This document shows positions 1-8,734 of a stretch of DNA of 64,000 bases, piece by piece. A model generated the notes under the pieces. The model made no database searches. It worked only from the letters and a program-made list of their open reading frames with translations, and was not told the origin of the DNA. The DNA is from Acetobacteraceae bacterium. Lineage in GTDB: Bacteria; Pseudomonadota; Alphaproteobacteria; Acetobacterales; Acetobacteraceae. The stretch is from NCBI GenBank assembly GCA_947455205.1, contig CANGNF010000006.1, forward strand, positions 1 to 64,000. Reading direction: 5' to 3'. Position 1 is the stretch's first letter, and each line of letters opens with the position of its first letter. Both the position numbers and the translations under genes were made by a program.

Positions 1-127
1 GCGCGGGCGCCGGCGCGGGCGTGCCCAGCGGCGGCGGCTTCTGCGCCCCGGCCTCCGGCGTGGCCACGCCAAGGGCCAGGCTGCCCGCCATCAGGCTGGC
101 GATCGCCAGTTTCCCCAGGTGCCGCAT
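1..127 (-). CDS. Exported protein, N-terminal fragment (runs off the window)
   Basis: Only the first 42 codons are inside the window. The reading begins at an ATG (125-127 on the minus strand) behind a good AAGGAGA Shine-Dalgarno. It encodes a classic signal peptide: MRHLGK, a hydrophobic stretch rich in A, L and G, then a likely signal-peptidase site near TPEAGAQ. The mature part starts with a Pro/Ala-rich linker (KPPPLGTPAPAPA), common in small periplasmic or outer-membrane-associated proteins. It is divergent from the vWA gene. Nothing in the visible part identifies a family, so the function is unknown. Confidence 0.6.
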   Translation of the reverse strand, partial: MRHLGKLAIASLMAGSLALGVATPEAGAQKPPPLGTPAPAPA

Positions 128-252
128 TGCCGTCTCCTTGCTGCGCCGTACAGTAGAGCGCGCCCGGCCCGCCGCGGCCAGCGACGGGCGCGTGATTTCG
201 TGATCCAATCTCCGGCCCCGGGCCACCCTGGCACCGCCATCGGGGCTTCACC

Positions 253-978
253 ATGTGCAACGGCATGAGCAACCTGCCCGAAAAGCCCAAGGCACCGCCG
301 GCTTCCGCGGCGGTCAGCGCCTTCCTGAAGCAGGTGGAGGCGATGCCGCAGGCGCGCCCGGCCAATGGCCGGCGCGGCCGGCTGGTCTTCGCCATGGACG
401 CCACCGCCAGCCGGCAACCCACCTGGGACCGCGCCTGCCAGTTGCAGGGCGAGATGTTCCAGGCCACGCGGGACCTGGGCGGCCTGGCGGTGCAACTGGC
501 CTACTACCGCGGCTTCATGGAACTGGCGGCGACCCCCTTCCTGGCCGATGCGGCCGAGCTGACCCGGCGGATGAGCGGTGTTTCCTGCCTGGGCGGCCAG
601 ACCCAGATCGAGCGCCTGCTGCGGCATGTGCTGGACGAAAGCCGGCGCGAGCGGGTCAATGCCCTGGTCTTCGTGGGCGATGCGGTGGAGGAGGCGGTGG
701 ACCCGCTCTGCCACCTGGCCGGGCAGCTGGGGCTGCAGGGCACCCCGGTCTTCATCTTCCATGAAGGCGACAACGCCGAGGCCGGCGCCGCCTTCCGCCA
801 GGTGGCCAAGATCAGCGGCGGGGCCTATGCGCCCTTCAACGCCGCCTCGGCCGGGGCGCTGGCGGAGCTGCTGCGCGCCGTGGCGGTGTTTGCCGCCGGC
901 GGCCGGGCGGCCTTGACCAGGCTGGCCAGCCCGGCGGCGCAGCGCATTGCCGGGCAGCTGCCCGCGCCGAAGCTGTAG
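253..978 (+). CDS. vWA-domain protein
   Basis: This protein of about 241 residues has a single von Willebrand A-type domain. The metal-ion-dependent adhesion site is readable: DATAS (D49, T51, S53) after a hydrophobic strand (RLVFAM), a downstream Thr in GGQTQIE, and an Asp in FVGDAVEE. There is no signal peptide or membrane segment, so it is probably cytoplasmic. Two in-frame starts exist, ATG 253 and ATG 265 (MSNLPEK), and neither has a strong ribosome site. The stop lies 6 nt before the next gene, a membrane J-domain protein, so the two are almost certainly co-transcribed and may work together. No enzymatic function can be assigned. Confidence 0.75.
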   Translation: MCNGMSNLPEKPKAPPASAAVSAFLKQVEAMPQARPANGRRGRLVFAMDATASRQPTWDRACQLQGEMFQATRDLGGLAVQLAYYRGFMELAATPFLADAAELTRRMSGVSCLGGQTQIERLLRHVLDESRRERVNALVFVGDAVEEAVDPLCHLAGQLGLQGTPVFIFHEGDNAEAGAAFRQVAKISGGAYAPFNAASAGALAELLRAVAVFAAGGRAALTRLASPAAQRIAGQLPAPKL

Positions 979-984
979 CGGCGG

Positions 985-1698
985 ATGGCCGCTCTTCTGC
1001 TTGGCGGCGCGGCCCTGGCCCTGGGGCTGTGGCTGCTGCGGCTGTTTGCCAGCGCGCCGGTGGAGACGATCCGCAAGGCGCTGGTCTGGGGCGCGGCGAC
1101 GCTGGCGGTGGTGCTGGGCGCGGGCCTGCTGTTCAGCGGCCGCGGCATGCAGGCCATCTGGGCGGCCGGGCTGTTCGCGCCGGCGATCTGGCGGTGGTGG
1201 AAGGCGCGGGGCTTCTCCGGCCGGTTCTGGCCGGGCGGCGGCGCGGCGGCCGGCACCGCGGGCCAGGAAACCGCGGTGGAGACCGCCTGGCTGGCGATGC
1301 GGCTGGACCATGCCAGCGGCGAGATGAGCGGCCGGGTGCGCCAGGGCCGCTTCGCCGGGCAGGAGCTGGCCGAGCTGGACCTGCCGGAACTGCTGGCCCT
1401 GCTGGCGGAATGCCGGACCCAGGACACCGAATCCCTACCCCTGTTGGAAGCCTGGCTGGACCGCGCCCGGCCGGACTGGCGCACCGCCGAGGCCGGGCCC
1501 GACCCCGCGCAGCCGACCCCCGCCACCGGCATGGACCGGGCCGAGGCGCTGGCGGTGCTGGGCCTGGCCGAAAGCGCGACGCGGGAGGAGATCCGGGCCG
1601 CTCACCGCAGGTTGATGCAGGCGGCGCACCCGGACCATGGCGGCAGCGACTGGCTGGCTGCCAGGGTTAACCAAGCCCGGGACTATCTTATGCAATGA
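985..1698 (+). CDS. Membrane-anchored J-domain (DnaJ-like/TIM14-like) co-chaperone
   Basis: The 237-residue protein starts with two or three hydrophobic segments (about residues 1-22, 32-50 and 54-70). A middle region of about 100 residues with no obvious domain follows, then a C-terminal J domain from about residue 185. The hallmark HPD tripeptide is at residues 215-217 (AAHPDHGG). It is followed by the short helix typical of TIM14/DjlA-like J domains (ARVNQARDYL), and the protein ends there. J domains stimulate the ATPase of DnaK-type Hsp70, so this should recruit Hsp70 to the inner membrane. It is coupled to the vWA gene 6 nt upstream. The client is unknown. Confidence 0.8.
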   Translation: MAALLLGGAALALGLWLLRLFASAPVETIRKALVWGAATLAVVLGAGLLFSGRGMQAIWAAGLFAPAIWRWWKARGFSGRFWPGGGAAAGTAGQETAVETAWLAMRLDHASGEMSGRVRQGRFAGQELAELDLPELLALLAECRTQDTESLPLLEAWLDRARPDWRTAEAGPDPAQPTPATGMDRAEALAVLGLAESATREEIRAAHRRLMQAAHPDHGGSDWLAARVNQARDYLMQ

Positions 1699-1722
1699 GC
1701 CGCCACACCGCCGACACAACAC

Positions 1723-1735
1723 GACGGTAACCGTC
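1723..1735. promoter_or_regulatory. Short inverted repeat upstream of galU
   Basis: GACGGT-A-ACCGTC is a perfect 6-bp inverted repeat with a 1-nt centre. It lies in the 102-bp gap between the J-domain gene and galU, about 65 bp before the galU start. It could be a small operator or chance in GC-rich DNA. No convincing -10/-35 pair stands out nearby. Confidence 0.25.
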
Positions 1736-1800
1736 TTGCGCCTGTACTTCCCCAGGGCTACGCGCCTATTCGTCCTTCAGAAGACCTCAGGGAGATTTCC

Positions 1801-2676
1801 TTGCCTGCTTTGAAGCCGCTGAAAAAGGCCGTCCTGCCGGTTGCCGGCCTGGGCACCAGGTTCCTGCCCGCCACCAAGGCCATGGCCAAGGAGATGCTGC
1901 CGGTGGTGGACCGGCCGCTGATCCAGTACGCCATCGACGAGGCGCGCGAGGCCGGGATCGAGCAGTTCTGCCTGATCACCGGTCGCGGCAAGACCGCCAT
2001 CGTCGAGCATTTCGACGTGGCCTACGAACTGGAGCGCACCCTGGCGGAGCGCAACAAGCAGGCCGAGCTGGACGTGCTGCGCGCCATGGCCATGGAGCCG
2101 GGCAGCATGGTCACCGTGCGCCAGCAGGTGCCGATGGGCCTGGGCCACGCGATCTGGTGCGCCCGCAGCTTCATCGCCGACGAGCCCTTCGCGATCCTGC
2201 TGCCGGACGACCTGATGCAGTGCGACGTCAGCTGCACCAAGCAGCTGGCCGACGCCTACCTGGAGACCGGCGGCAACGTCGTCGCGATCGAGGAAGTGCC
2301 GATGGAGCGCGTCAACAAGTATGGCGTGCTGGACGTGGACAAGGACATGGGCCGCCTGGTCTTGGTGAAGGGCCTGGTGGAGAAGCCGCCGATCGACAAG
2401 GCGCCATCCAACCTTACCGTCATCGGCCGCTACGTGCTGATGCCCGAGGTGATCGGCCACCTGGCCAAGATGGAAAAGGGTGCCGGCGGCGAGGTGCAGC
2501 TGACCGACGGCATGGCCAAGCTGATCGGCAACCAGCCCTTCCACGGCGTGCGGTACGAGGGCAAGCGCTTCGACTGCGGCGACAAGACCGGCTTCCTGGA
2601 GGCGCAGATCGCCTTTGCGCTGAAGCGCGACGACATGGCGCCGGCGGTGCGTGAGTTCCTGAAGAAGTATACCTGA
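1801..2676 (+). CDS. galU: UTP--glucose-1-phosphate uridylyltransferase
   Basis: GalU makes UDP-glucose from UTP and glucose-1-phosphate in the cytoplasm. The protein has 291 residues, normal for bacterial GalU. The N-terminal nucleotide-binding signature (PVAGLGTRFLPATKAM, then KEMLPVVDRP) is intact, as are LPDDLM in the middle and VEKPP in the sugar-binding half. The start is TTG with a well-spaced AGGGAG upstream. It is the first gene of galU-ugd-pgm, which together carries hexose phosphate to UDP-glucuronate for capsule, lipopolysaccharide or exopolysaccharide. UDP-glucose is also the donor for OtsA, encoded at the far end of this window. Confidence 0.95.
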   Translation: MPALKPLKKAVLPVAGLGTRFLPATKAMAKEMLPVVDRPLIQYAIDEAREAGIEQFCLITGRGKTAIVEHFDVAYELERTLAERNKQAELDVLRAMAMEPGSMVTVRQQVPMGLGHAIWCARSFIADEPFAILLPDDLMQCDVSCTKQLADAYLETGGNVVAIEEVPMERVNKYGVLDVDKDMGRLVLVKGLVEKPPIDKAPSNLTVIGRYVLMPEVIGHLAKMEKGAGGEVQLTDGMAKLIGNQPFHGVRYEGKRFDCGDKTGFLEAQIAFALKRDDMAPAVREFLKKYT

Positions 2677-2692
2677 GCGCGGAGAACAGCCG

Positions 2693-4012
2693 TTGCGCAT
2701 CGCCATGGTGGGGGCCGGCTATGTCGGCCTGGTTTCCGGCGCCTGCTTTGCTGAATTCGGCGTGGATGTCTGCATCGTGGACACCGACGCGGCTAAGGTG
2801 GCGGCGCTGCGCGACGGCCGCATTCCGATCTACGAGCCCGGCCTCGAAAAGCTGGTGATGGACAACGCCCGCGACGGGCGGCTGAGCTTCACCACCAGCC
2901 TGGACGAGGCGGTGCAGGGCGCCGACGCCGTCTTCCTGGCGGTGGGCACGCCCAGCCGGCGCGGCGACGGCCATGCCGACCTGACCTATGTCTTCGCCGC
3001 CGCCGAGCAGGTGGCCAAGGCGGCCAAGGGCCCGGTTGTGCTGGTGACCAAGTCCACCGTGCCGGTCGGCACCGGGGCGCGGGTGAAGGCGCTGGTGCAG
3101 GCGGCCAGGCCTGACCTTGATATCGCCGTCGCCTCCAACCCGGAATTCCTGCGGGAAGGCAACGCCATCGGCGACTTCATGCGGCCGGACCGCGTGGTCA
3201 TCGGCACCGAGGAAGGCGCCGCCGGCGAGCGTGCGTTGCATGTGCTGCGCCGCCTGTACCGGCCGCTGTACCTGTTCGAGACGCCGATCGTGGCGACGAG
3301 CATCGAGACGGCGGAGCTGATCAAGTACGCCGCCAATGCGTTCCTGGCGGTCAAGATCACCTTCATCAACGAGATGGCCGACCTGTGCGAGAAGGTCGGC
3401 GCCGATGTGCATGACGTGGCGCGCGGCATCGGCCTGGATGGCCGGATCGGCCGCAAATTCCTGCACCCCGGCCCCGGCTATGGCGGCAGCTGCTTTCCCA
3501 AGGACACGCTGGCCCTGGCCCGCACCGCGCAGGACTACGGGGCGCCGGTGCGCCTGGTGGAGACCACCATCGCGGTCAACGACGCCCGCAAGGAACAGAT
3601 GGCGGCGCGCGTCGTCGCCGCCTGCGGCGGCAGCGTCGAGGGCAAGGTGGTGGCGGTGCTGGGCCTGGCCTTCAAGCCCGAGACCGACGACATGCGCGAC
3701 AGCACCGCGCTGGTGCTGGTGCCGCAGCTGGTCGCCGCCGGCGCCACGGTGCGCGCCTTCGACCCCGCGGCGGCGGAGAATGCCCGGCCGCTGCTGCCGG
3801 CGGCGGTGCAGTACACCGCCAGCGCCATGGAGGCGGTGCAGGGCGCCGACGCCCTGGTGCTGCTGACCGAATGGAACGAGTTCCGCGCCCTGTCGCCCGA
3901 GCGGCTGAAGGCGGCGATGCGCGGCGACGTTCTGCAGGACCTGCGTAACGTGTATGATCCCGAGGCGATGCGGGCGGCGGGTTTCCGCTACGGCAGCATC
4001 GGCCGGCCCTGA
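2693..4012 (+). CDS. ugd: UDP-glucose 6-dehydrogenase
   Basis: The enzyme oxidises UDP-glucose to UDP-glucuronate using two NAD+. It has 439 residues, usual for the family. The N-terminal Rossmann motif is [17 protein letters not shown]. The catalytic cysteine is C267 in [10 protein letters not shown], and the C-terminal UDP-binding domain has the usual [14 protein letters not shown] signature. The start is TTG, preceded by GGAG, 16 nt after galU. It takes the product of GalU as substrate, so this pair commits UDP-glucose to uronic-acid-containing polysaccharides. Confidence 0.95.
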   Translation: MRIAMVGAGYVGLVSGACFAEFGVDVCIVDTDAAKVAALRDGRIPIYEPGLEKLVMDNARDGRLSFTTSLDEAVQGADAVFLAVGTPSRRGDGHADLTYVFAAAEQVAKAAKGPVVLVTKSTVPVGTGARVKALVQAARPDLDIAVASNPEFLREGNAIGDFMRPDRVVIGTEEGAAGERALHVLRRLYRPLYLFETPIVATSIETAELIKYAANAFLAVKITFINEMADLCEKVGADVHDVARGIGLDGRIGRKFLHPGPGYGGSCFPKDTLALARTAQDYGAPVRLVETTIAVNDARKEQMAARVVAACGGSVEGKVVAVLGLAFKPETDDMRDSTALVLVPQLVAAGATVRAFDPAAAENARPLLPAAVQYTASAMEAVQGADALVLLTEWNEFRALSPERLKAAMRGDVLQDLRNVYDPEAMRAAGFRYGSIGRP

Positions 4013-4028
4013 GACGAGGATTGCAGCC

Positions 4029-5441
4029 ATGACGGTTTTCAACCACCAGTTCGACGGCACCGTGCTGCGCGAATACGACATTCGCGGCATCGTCGGTAAG
4101 ACGCTGAAGCCCGAGGACGCCTTCGCCATCGGCCGCTGCTTCGGCAGCGTCATCGCCCGCGCCGGCGGCAGCAAGATCGTGGTCGGCATGGATGGCCGGG
4201 TCTCCTCGCCCGAGCTGGAGCCGCAGCTGGTGGCCGGGCTGCGCGCCTGCGGCCTGGAAGTGCTGCGGATCGGCCTGGTGGCCACGCCGATGACCTACTT
4301 CGCCACCTACGCGCTTGAGGCCGATGGCTGCGTGATGGTGACCGGCAGCCACAACCCGCCGGACTACAACGGCTTCAAGATGATGCTGGGCAAGAAGCCG
4401 TTCTTCGGTGCGCAGATCCAGGAGATCGGCCGCATGGCGCGCGAGGGCGACGTGGTGCCCAGCGCGGTCGGCAGCGACCGCAAGGTGGACGTCACCGAGG
4501 AATACGCCGCCCGGGTGATGCAGGACTACGACGGCGGCGACCGCAAGCTGACGGTGGTGTGGGACCCCGGCAATGGCAGTGGCTGCGACATCACCAAGGT
4601 GCTGGTGGCGCGGCTGCCGGGCGAGCATTTCGTCATCAACGCCACGGTGGACGGCACCTTCCCGAACCACCACCCGGACCCGACGGTGGCGAAGAACCTG
4701 GAGCAGCTGATTGCCGAGGTGGCCAAGCAGAAGGCCGACCTGGGCATCGCCTTCGACGGCGACGCCGACCGGATCGGCGTGGTGGATGGCGAGGGCAACA
4801 TCCTGTTCGGCGACCAGCTGCTGGTGGTGCTGGCGCGGGACGTGCTGAAGACGCATCCGGGCGGCACCATCATCGCCGATGTGAAGGCCAGCCAGGTGCT
4901 GTTCGACGAGATCGCCAAGGCCGGCGGCACGCCGCTGATGTGGAAAACCGGGCACAGCCTGATCAAGAGCAAGATGGCCGAGACCGGCAGCCCGCTGGCC
5001 GGCGAGATGAGCGGCCACATCTTCTTCGCCGACAAGTGGTACGGCTTCGACGACGCGCCCTATTCCGCGGTTCGCCTGCTGGGCATCATCGCCCGCTCGC
5101 CCGAGACGCTGGGCCAGATGCGCGCCGCCCTGCCGGTGGTGATCAACACGCCGGAACTGCGCTTCGACTGCGACGAGGCGCGCAAATTCGTGGTGGTTGA
5201 GGAAGTGAAGGCCCGCCTGGCCGCCGAGGGCGCCAAGGTGCAGGCGGTGGACGGCGTGCGCGTGCTGACCGAGGATGGCTGGTGGCTGCTGCGTGCCTCC
5301 AACACCCAGGCGGTGCTGGTGGCGCGCTGCGAGGCCAGCACCGATGCCGGGCTGGAGCGGCTGAAGGCCATGCTGGTGAAGCAGCTGGTCGCCAGCGGGC
5401 TGCAGGCACCCGACTTCAGCGGCGAGAACGCCGGGCACTGA
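4029..5441 (+). CDS. Phosphomannomutase/phosphoglucomutase
   Basis: This 470-residue enzyme belongs to the alpha-D-phosphohexomutase family (AlgC/PgmG type). It interconverts hexose-6-phosphate and hexose-1-phosphate and so feeds GalU. The phosphoserine loop is [12 protein letters not shown] with S107, the metal loop is FDGDADRIG, and the sugar-specificity loop GEMSGHIFF is present. The start is ATG 4029 behind GAGG; a longer in-frame extension upstream overlaps ugd and lacks family similarity. It is the third gene of the UDP-glucuronate operon. Whether glucose or mannose is preferred cannot be judged from sequence alone. Confidence 0.93.
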   Translation: MTVFNHQFDGTVLREYDIRGIVGKTLKPEDAFAIGRCFGSVIARAGGSKIVVGMDGRVSSPELEPQLVAGLRACGLEVLRIGLVATPMTYFATYALEADGCVMVTGSHNPPDYNGFKMMLGKKPFFGAQIQEIGRMAREGDVVPSAVGSDRKVDVTEEYAARVMQDYDGGDRKLTVVWDPGNGSGCDITKVLVARLPGEHFVINATVDGTFPNHHPDPTVAKNLEQLIAEVAKQKADLGIAFDGDADRIGVVDGEGNILFGDQLLVVLARDVLKTHPGGTIIADVKASQVLFDEIAKAGGTPLMWKTGHSLIKSKMAETGSPLAGEMSGHIFFADKWYGFDDAPYSAVRLLGIIARSPETLGQMRAALPVVINTPELRFDCDEARKFVVVEEVKARLAAEGAKVQAVDGVRVLTEDGWWLLRASNTQAVLVARCEASTDAGLERLKAMLVKQLVASGLQAPDFSGENAGH

Positions 5442-5496
5442 CAAGCGGCGCGGAACGGGGTTAGGCTCTCCTCCAAGAATACGGAGGAGACTTGCC

Positions 5497-6468
5497 ATGA
5501 CCACGCGTCGCATGCTGCTGGCCGCCGCCTCGCTCTCGCCCTTCGCGGCGCGGGCGCAGGAAGCCTTCCCGAACAAGCCCATCCGCATGATCGTGCCGTT
5601 CCCGGCCGGCGGCACCACGGACATCCTGGCCCGCCTGTTCGCGCAGCGGATGAGCGAGACCATGGGCCAGCCGGTGCTGGTGGAGAACCGCGGCGGCGGC
5701 GGCGGCAGCATCGGCGCCGACGTGGTCGCCAAGGCGGCGCCGGATGGCTACACGCTGCTGTTCCACAACCTGACCTTCAGCACCACCACGGCGGCGCTGG
5801 AGCGCCTCGGCCGCGCGCCGCACAGCATCGAGCGCGACTTCGCCCCGATCTCCATGGGCGCCAACGTGCCGATGATGCTGCTGGCCATTCCGGGCGTCGG
5901 CGCCACCGACCTGCGCGGCTTCGTCGACTGGGCCAAGGCGCACCCGACCCAGGCCTTCTACGGCAGCACCGGCCCCGGCAGCACGATGAACCTGGTGGGG
6001 GAGGTGCTGAAGCGCGACGCCCGCATCCGCATGGAGCACGTGCCCTTCCGCGGCGCCGCGCCGCTGGTGCAGGAGATGCTGGCCGGGCGTATCCAGTTCG
6101 GCGGGGACCAGCTTTCCTCCTCGCTGGCACGCATCCGCGCCGGGGAATTGCGGCCGATGGCGACCCTGGCGGCGCAGCGGGCCAGCGCGCTGCCTGAGGT
6201 GCCGACGGTGCGGGAACTGGGCTACCCCAACCTGGAATTGCTGGGCTGGAACGGCTTCTTCGCCCCCGCGCAAACCCCGGCGCCGGTGCTGGCGCGGCTG
6301 CATCGCGAGATCGCCGCCGCCGCGCAGCACCCGGCGCTGCGCCAGCGCATCCTGGACCTGGGCGCCGAGCCGGGCGGCGACACGCCGGAAGTCTTCGGCG
6401 CCGCGGTGCGCGCCCAGGTGGCGCAGGTGCGGCCGCTGGTGGCGGAGTTGCAGATGACGGTGGAGTAG
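5497..6468 (+). CDS. Bug/TctC-family tripartite tricarboxylate transporter binding protein
   Basis: This 323-residue periplasmic solute-binding protein belongs to the Bug family, whose members capture organic acids or related small molecules for TctAB-type carriers. A signal peptide with a twin-Arg-like start (MTTRRMLLAAASLSPF) ends near ARAQ. The family core follows: IRMIVPFPAGGTTDILAR, then VENRGGGGG and APDGYTLLF. It has a strong GGAGGA ribosome site. No TctA or TctB gene is adjacent, so it would have to use a carrier encoded elsewhere or act as an extracytoplasmic sensor. It precedes the accessory catabolic cluster, but its ligand is unknown. Confidence 0.9.
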   Translation: MTTRRMLLAAASLSPFAARAQEAFPNKPIRMIVPFPAGGTTDILARLFAQRMSETMGQPVLVENRGGGGGSIGADVVAKAAPDGYTLLFHNLTFSTTTAALERLGRAPHSIERDFAPISMGANVPMMLLAIPGVGATDLRGFVDWAKAHPTQAFYGSTGPGSTMNLVGEVLKRDARIRMEHVPFRGAAPLVQEMLAGRIQFGGDQLSSSLARIRAGELRPMATLAAQRASALPEVPTVRELGYPNLELLGWNGFFAPAQTPAPVLARLHREIAAAAQHPALRQRILDLGAEPGGDTPEVFGAAVRAQVAQVRPLVAELQMTVE

Positions 6469-6507
6469 CGCTGGACAAGCGCGGCGGCGCGGGGTGAGGC
6501 TGCGGCC

Positions 6508-7635
6508 ATGAAGCCGCTGTTCGACCCCGCCGATTTCCTCCTGCCGGAGGGCGTGACGCATGTCTGCGCCGCCGGCGAGACGCCCTTCCTGAAGCGCCAT
6601 GCCCAGGCCTTCGAGGCCTATGCCCGGGACAAGAGCCTGGGCCACCAGGGCCGCGCCCCGCAGGAGGCGCGGATCGAGCGCGCCCGCGAAGGCGCCGCGG
6701 CCATGTGGGGCGTGCAGCCCGGCGATATCGGCCTGGTCAGCAACGTGGCCGAGGGCGTGGCCATGCTGGTGGAAAGCCTGGACTGGCGCCCCGGCGACAA
6801 CGTGGTGCTGGACCCCGACGAATACCCCAGCGATGTCGGCCCGCTGGCGCTGCGGCGCGACCCCCGGCCGGAACTGCGGTTCGCCGATGTGATGGACCCA
6901 GATGCCGTCGCCGCGCGGGTGGATGCGCGGACGCGGATGATCGTGGTCTCCGCCGTGTCCTACCTCAACGCGCAGCGGCCGGACCTGCAGGCGCTGCGGC
7001 GCGTGGCCGACAAGGTCGGCGCGCTGCTGGTGGTGGACTACACCCAGGGCGCGGGGTGGATGCCGATCGACGCCGCCATCACCGACTTCGCCTTCAGCGC
7101 CTGCTACAAGTGGATGCTGGGCACCACCGGCGTCGCCATCGCCTACTGGAACCGCGCGCGGCAGCCTGGTTGGGCACCGGCCTCGGCGGGGTGGTTCAAC
7201 ATCACCGGCAACAGCATCATCGGTGGCGGCCGGCCGGACTATGCCGGCGGCCTGCAGCTGAAGCCGGACGCCATGCGCTTCACCCGCGGCAACCCCGCCC
7301 ACCTGCCGCTGTACGTGCTGACCGACGCGATGGACTACCTGCGCCAGCACGATGCCCACGCCGTGCAGGCGCATGTGCAGCGGCTGACCACGAACCTGCT
7401 GGCGCGACTGGCGCGGCAGGGCATTGCCAGCACCACGCCGCAGGATCCGGCGCGCCATGGCGCCAGCGTTTGCATCGAGCATCCACACGCCGATGCGGCG
7501 GTGGAGGCGATGTACGCCAGGGGCGTCTTCGCCTGGGGCGGGCGCGGGCGCATCCGCATCAGCTTCCACGGCTACAACGGCATGGCCGATGTGGACCGGA
7601 TCGAGGCGGCGCTGCTGGCCAGCTTGCCGGGCTGA
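6508..7635 (+). CDS. Class V aminotransferase-fold PLP enzyme
   Basis: This 375-residue fold-type-I PLP enzyme is related to kynureninase and cysteine desulfurase. The internal-aldimine lysine is K201 in SACYKWMLGTTG. The Asp that pairs with the pyridine nitrogen is in VVDYTQGAG. The large N-terminal domain contains the phosphate-binding SNVAEGVAMLVES helix, and the C-terminal domain ends RIRISFHGYN. No IscS/NifS-type catalytic Cys loop is obvious, so desulfurase activity is not supported. It lies between a Bug protein and a TauD-type dioxygenase on the same strand. The natural substrate is unknown. Confidence 0.8.
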   Translation: MKPLFDPADFLLPEGVTHVCAAGETPFLKRHAQAFEAYARDKSLGHQGRAPQEARIERAREGAAAMWGVQPGDIGLVSNVAEGVAMLVESLDWRPGDNVVLDPDEYPSDVGPLALRRDPRPELRFADVMDPDAVAARVDARTRMIVVSAVSYLNAQRPDLQALRRVADKVGALLVVDYTQGAGWMPIDAAITDFAFSACYKWMLGTTGVAIAYWNRARQPGWAPASAGWFNITGNSIIGGGRPDYAGGLQLKPDAMRFTRGNPAHLPLYVLTDAMDYLRQHDAHAVQAHVQRLTTNLLARLARQGIASTTPQDPARHGASVCIEHPHADAAVEAMYARGVFAWGGRGRIRISFHGYNGMADVDRIEAALLASLPG

Positions 7636-7679
7636 CGCCGCCGGGCCTAGGCTTCCCCGCAAGAAGACGGAGGACGGCC

Positions 7680-8729
7680 ATGCTGCAACCGGTGAAAGGC
7701 CCGCAGGCCTGGTACGGCGCCGAGATGGCGCAGCGCACCGACTGGCTGCGCCCGCTGCGCGATGCCGAGATCGAGGAGCTGCACGCCGCCGTTAGCAGGC
7801 TGGACGCGACGGGCATCGACATCGCCGCCATCGACGCCAGCCACCTGGACGTGCCCGGTCTGGCGCCGCTGGTCAGCGAGATCCGCGAGGCCACGCTGCG
7901 CGGGCGCGGCTTCATCCTGGTCCGTGGCGTGCCGGTGGAACGCTGGTCCATCCGGCAATGCGCCATTGCGTATTTCGGCCTGGGCACGCTGATCGGCGAG
8001 CCGGTGTCGCAGAACGCCATGGGGCATATCCTGGGGCATGTGAAGGATATCGGCGCCGACTACGCCCAGCCGAACCATCGCGGCTACCAGACGGCGGCGC
8101 GGCTGCCCTACCATTGCGACAGCTCCGACATCGTCGCGCTGCTCTGCATCAAGCCGAGCAAGGCCGGCGGCAAGTCCAGCCTGGTCAGCTCCTCCACCCT
8201 GTTCAACGAGATGCTGGCCCGCCACCCCGACCTGCTGCCGGAACTGCTGAAGCCAGCCTATCGCGACCGCCGTGGCGAAGTGCCCGATGGCGCCGAGCCC
8301 TGGTACGCCGTGCCGGTGTTCAACCCGATGCCGGATGGCAGCGTCGTCGCCACCTATGTCCGCAGCGCCATGCGGAAGGCGCAGCGCTTCCCGGAAGTGC
8401 CGCGCACGACGCCGCAGCTGGAAGCCGCCTGCGACGCGCTGGATGCGCTGGCGGAAGACCCGGCCATTCACCTGGACATGGATTTTCGCCCCGGTGACAT
8501 GCAGTGGGTCAGCAACCACACCATCATGCATTCGCGCACGGCCTATGAGGATTTCCCCGAGCCGGAGAACCGCCGCCATCTGTTCCGGCTGTGGCTGGCC
8601 TGCACGGATGGGCCTGCCTTGCCGGAAGTGTACACCCGCGCCTGGCAGGGCAGCACGGCCAAGGGCCGCCCGGCCGGCATCCGCGTCGAAGGCGTGCCGC
8701 TCTCGGCACCGCTGGACGGCAGTTGGTGA
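7680..8729 (+). CDS. TauD/TfdA-family Fe(II)/2-oxoglutarate dioxygenase (paralogue 1)
   Basis: This 349-residue protein has the jelly-roll dioxygenase signature. The facial triad is H145-x-D147 (PYHCDSSD) and the distal H284 (NHTIMHSR), followed by RRHLFRLW, where the 2-oxoglutarate-binding Arg sits. The ATG at 7680 has a GGAGG site. The gene overlaps the frame of the next, a flavin monooxygenase, within a few bases. A paralogue with the same layout, including GHVKDIG versus GHVKDLG, lies at 13929-15008. Members of this group oxidise taurine, phenoxyacetates and other carboxylates or sulfonates. The substrate here cannot be told from sequence. Confidence 0.85.
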   Translation: MLQPVKGPQAWYGAEMAQRTDWLRPLRDAEIEELHAAVSRLDATGIDIAAIDASHLDVPGLAPLVSEIREATLRGRGFILVRGVPVERWSIRQCAIAYFGLGTLIGEPVSQNAMGHILGHVKDIGADYAQPNHRGYQTAARLPYHCDSSDIVALLCIKPSKAGGKSSLVSSSTLFNEMLARHPDLLPELLKPAYRDRRGEVPDGAEPWYAVPVFNPMPDGSVVATYVRSAMRKAQRFPEVPRTTPQLEAACDALDALAEDPAIHLDMDFRPGDMQWVSNHTIMHSRTAYEDFPEPENRRHLFRLWLACTDGPALPEVYTRAWQGSTAKGRPAGIRVEGVPLSAPLDGSW

Positions 8730-8734
8730 GCGCC

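Noticed and set aside
2420-5732. Long minus-strand frames antisense to galU, ugd and pgm.
   Set aside because: They are Ala/Arg/His-rich by-products of GC-rich codon bias with no domains; the plus-strand genes are unambiguous.
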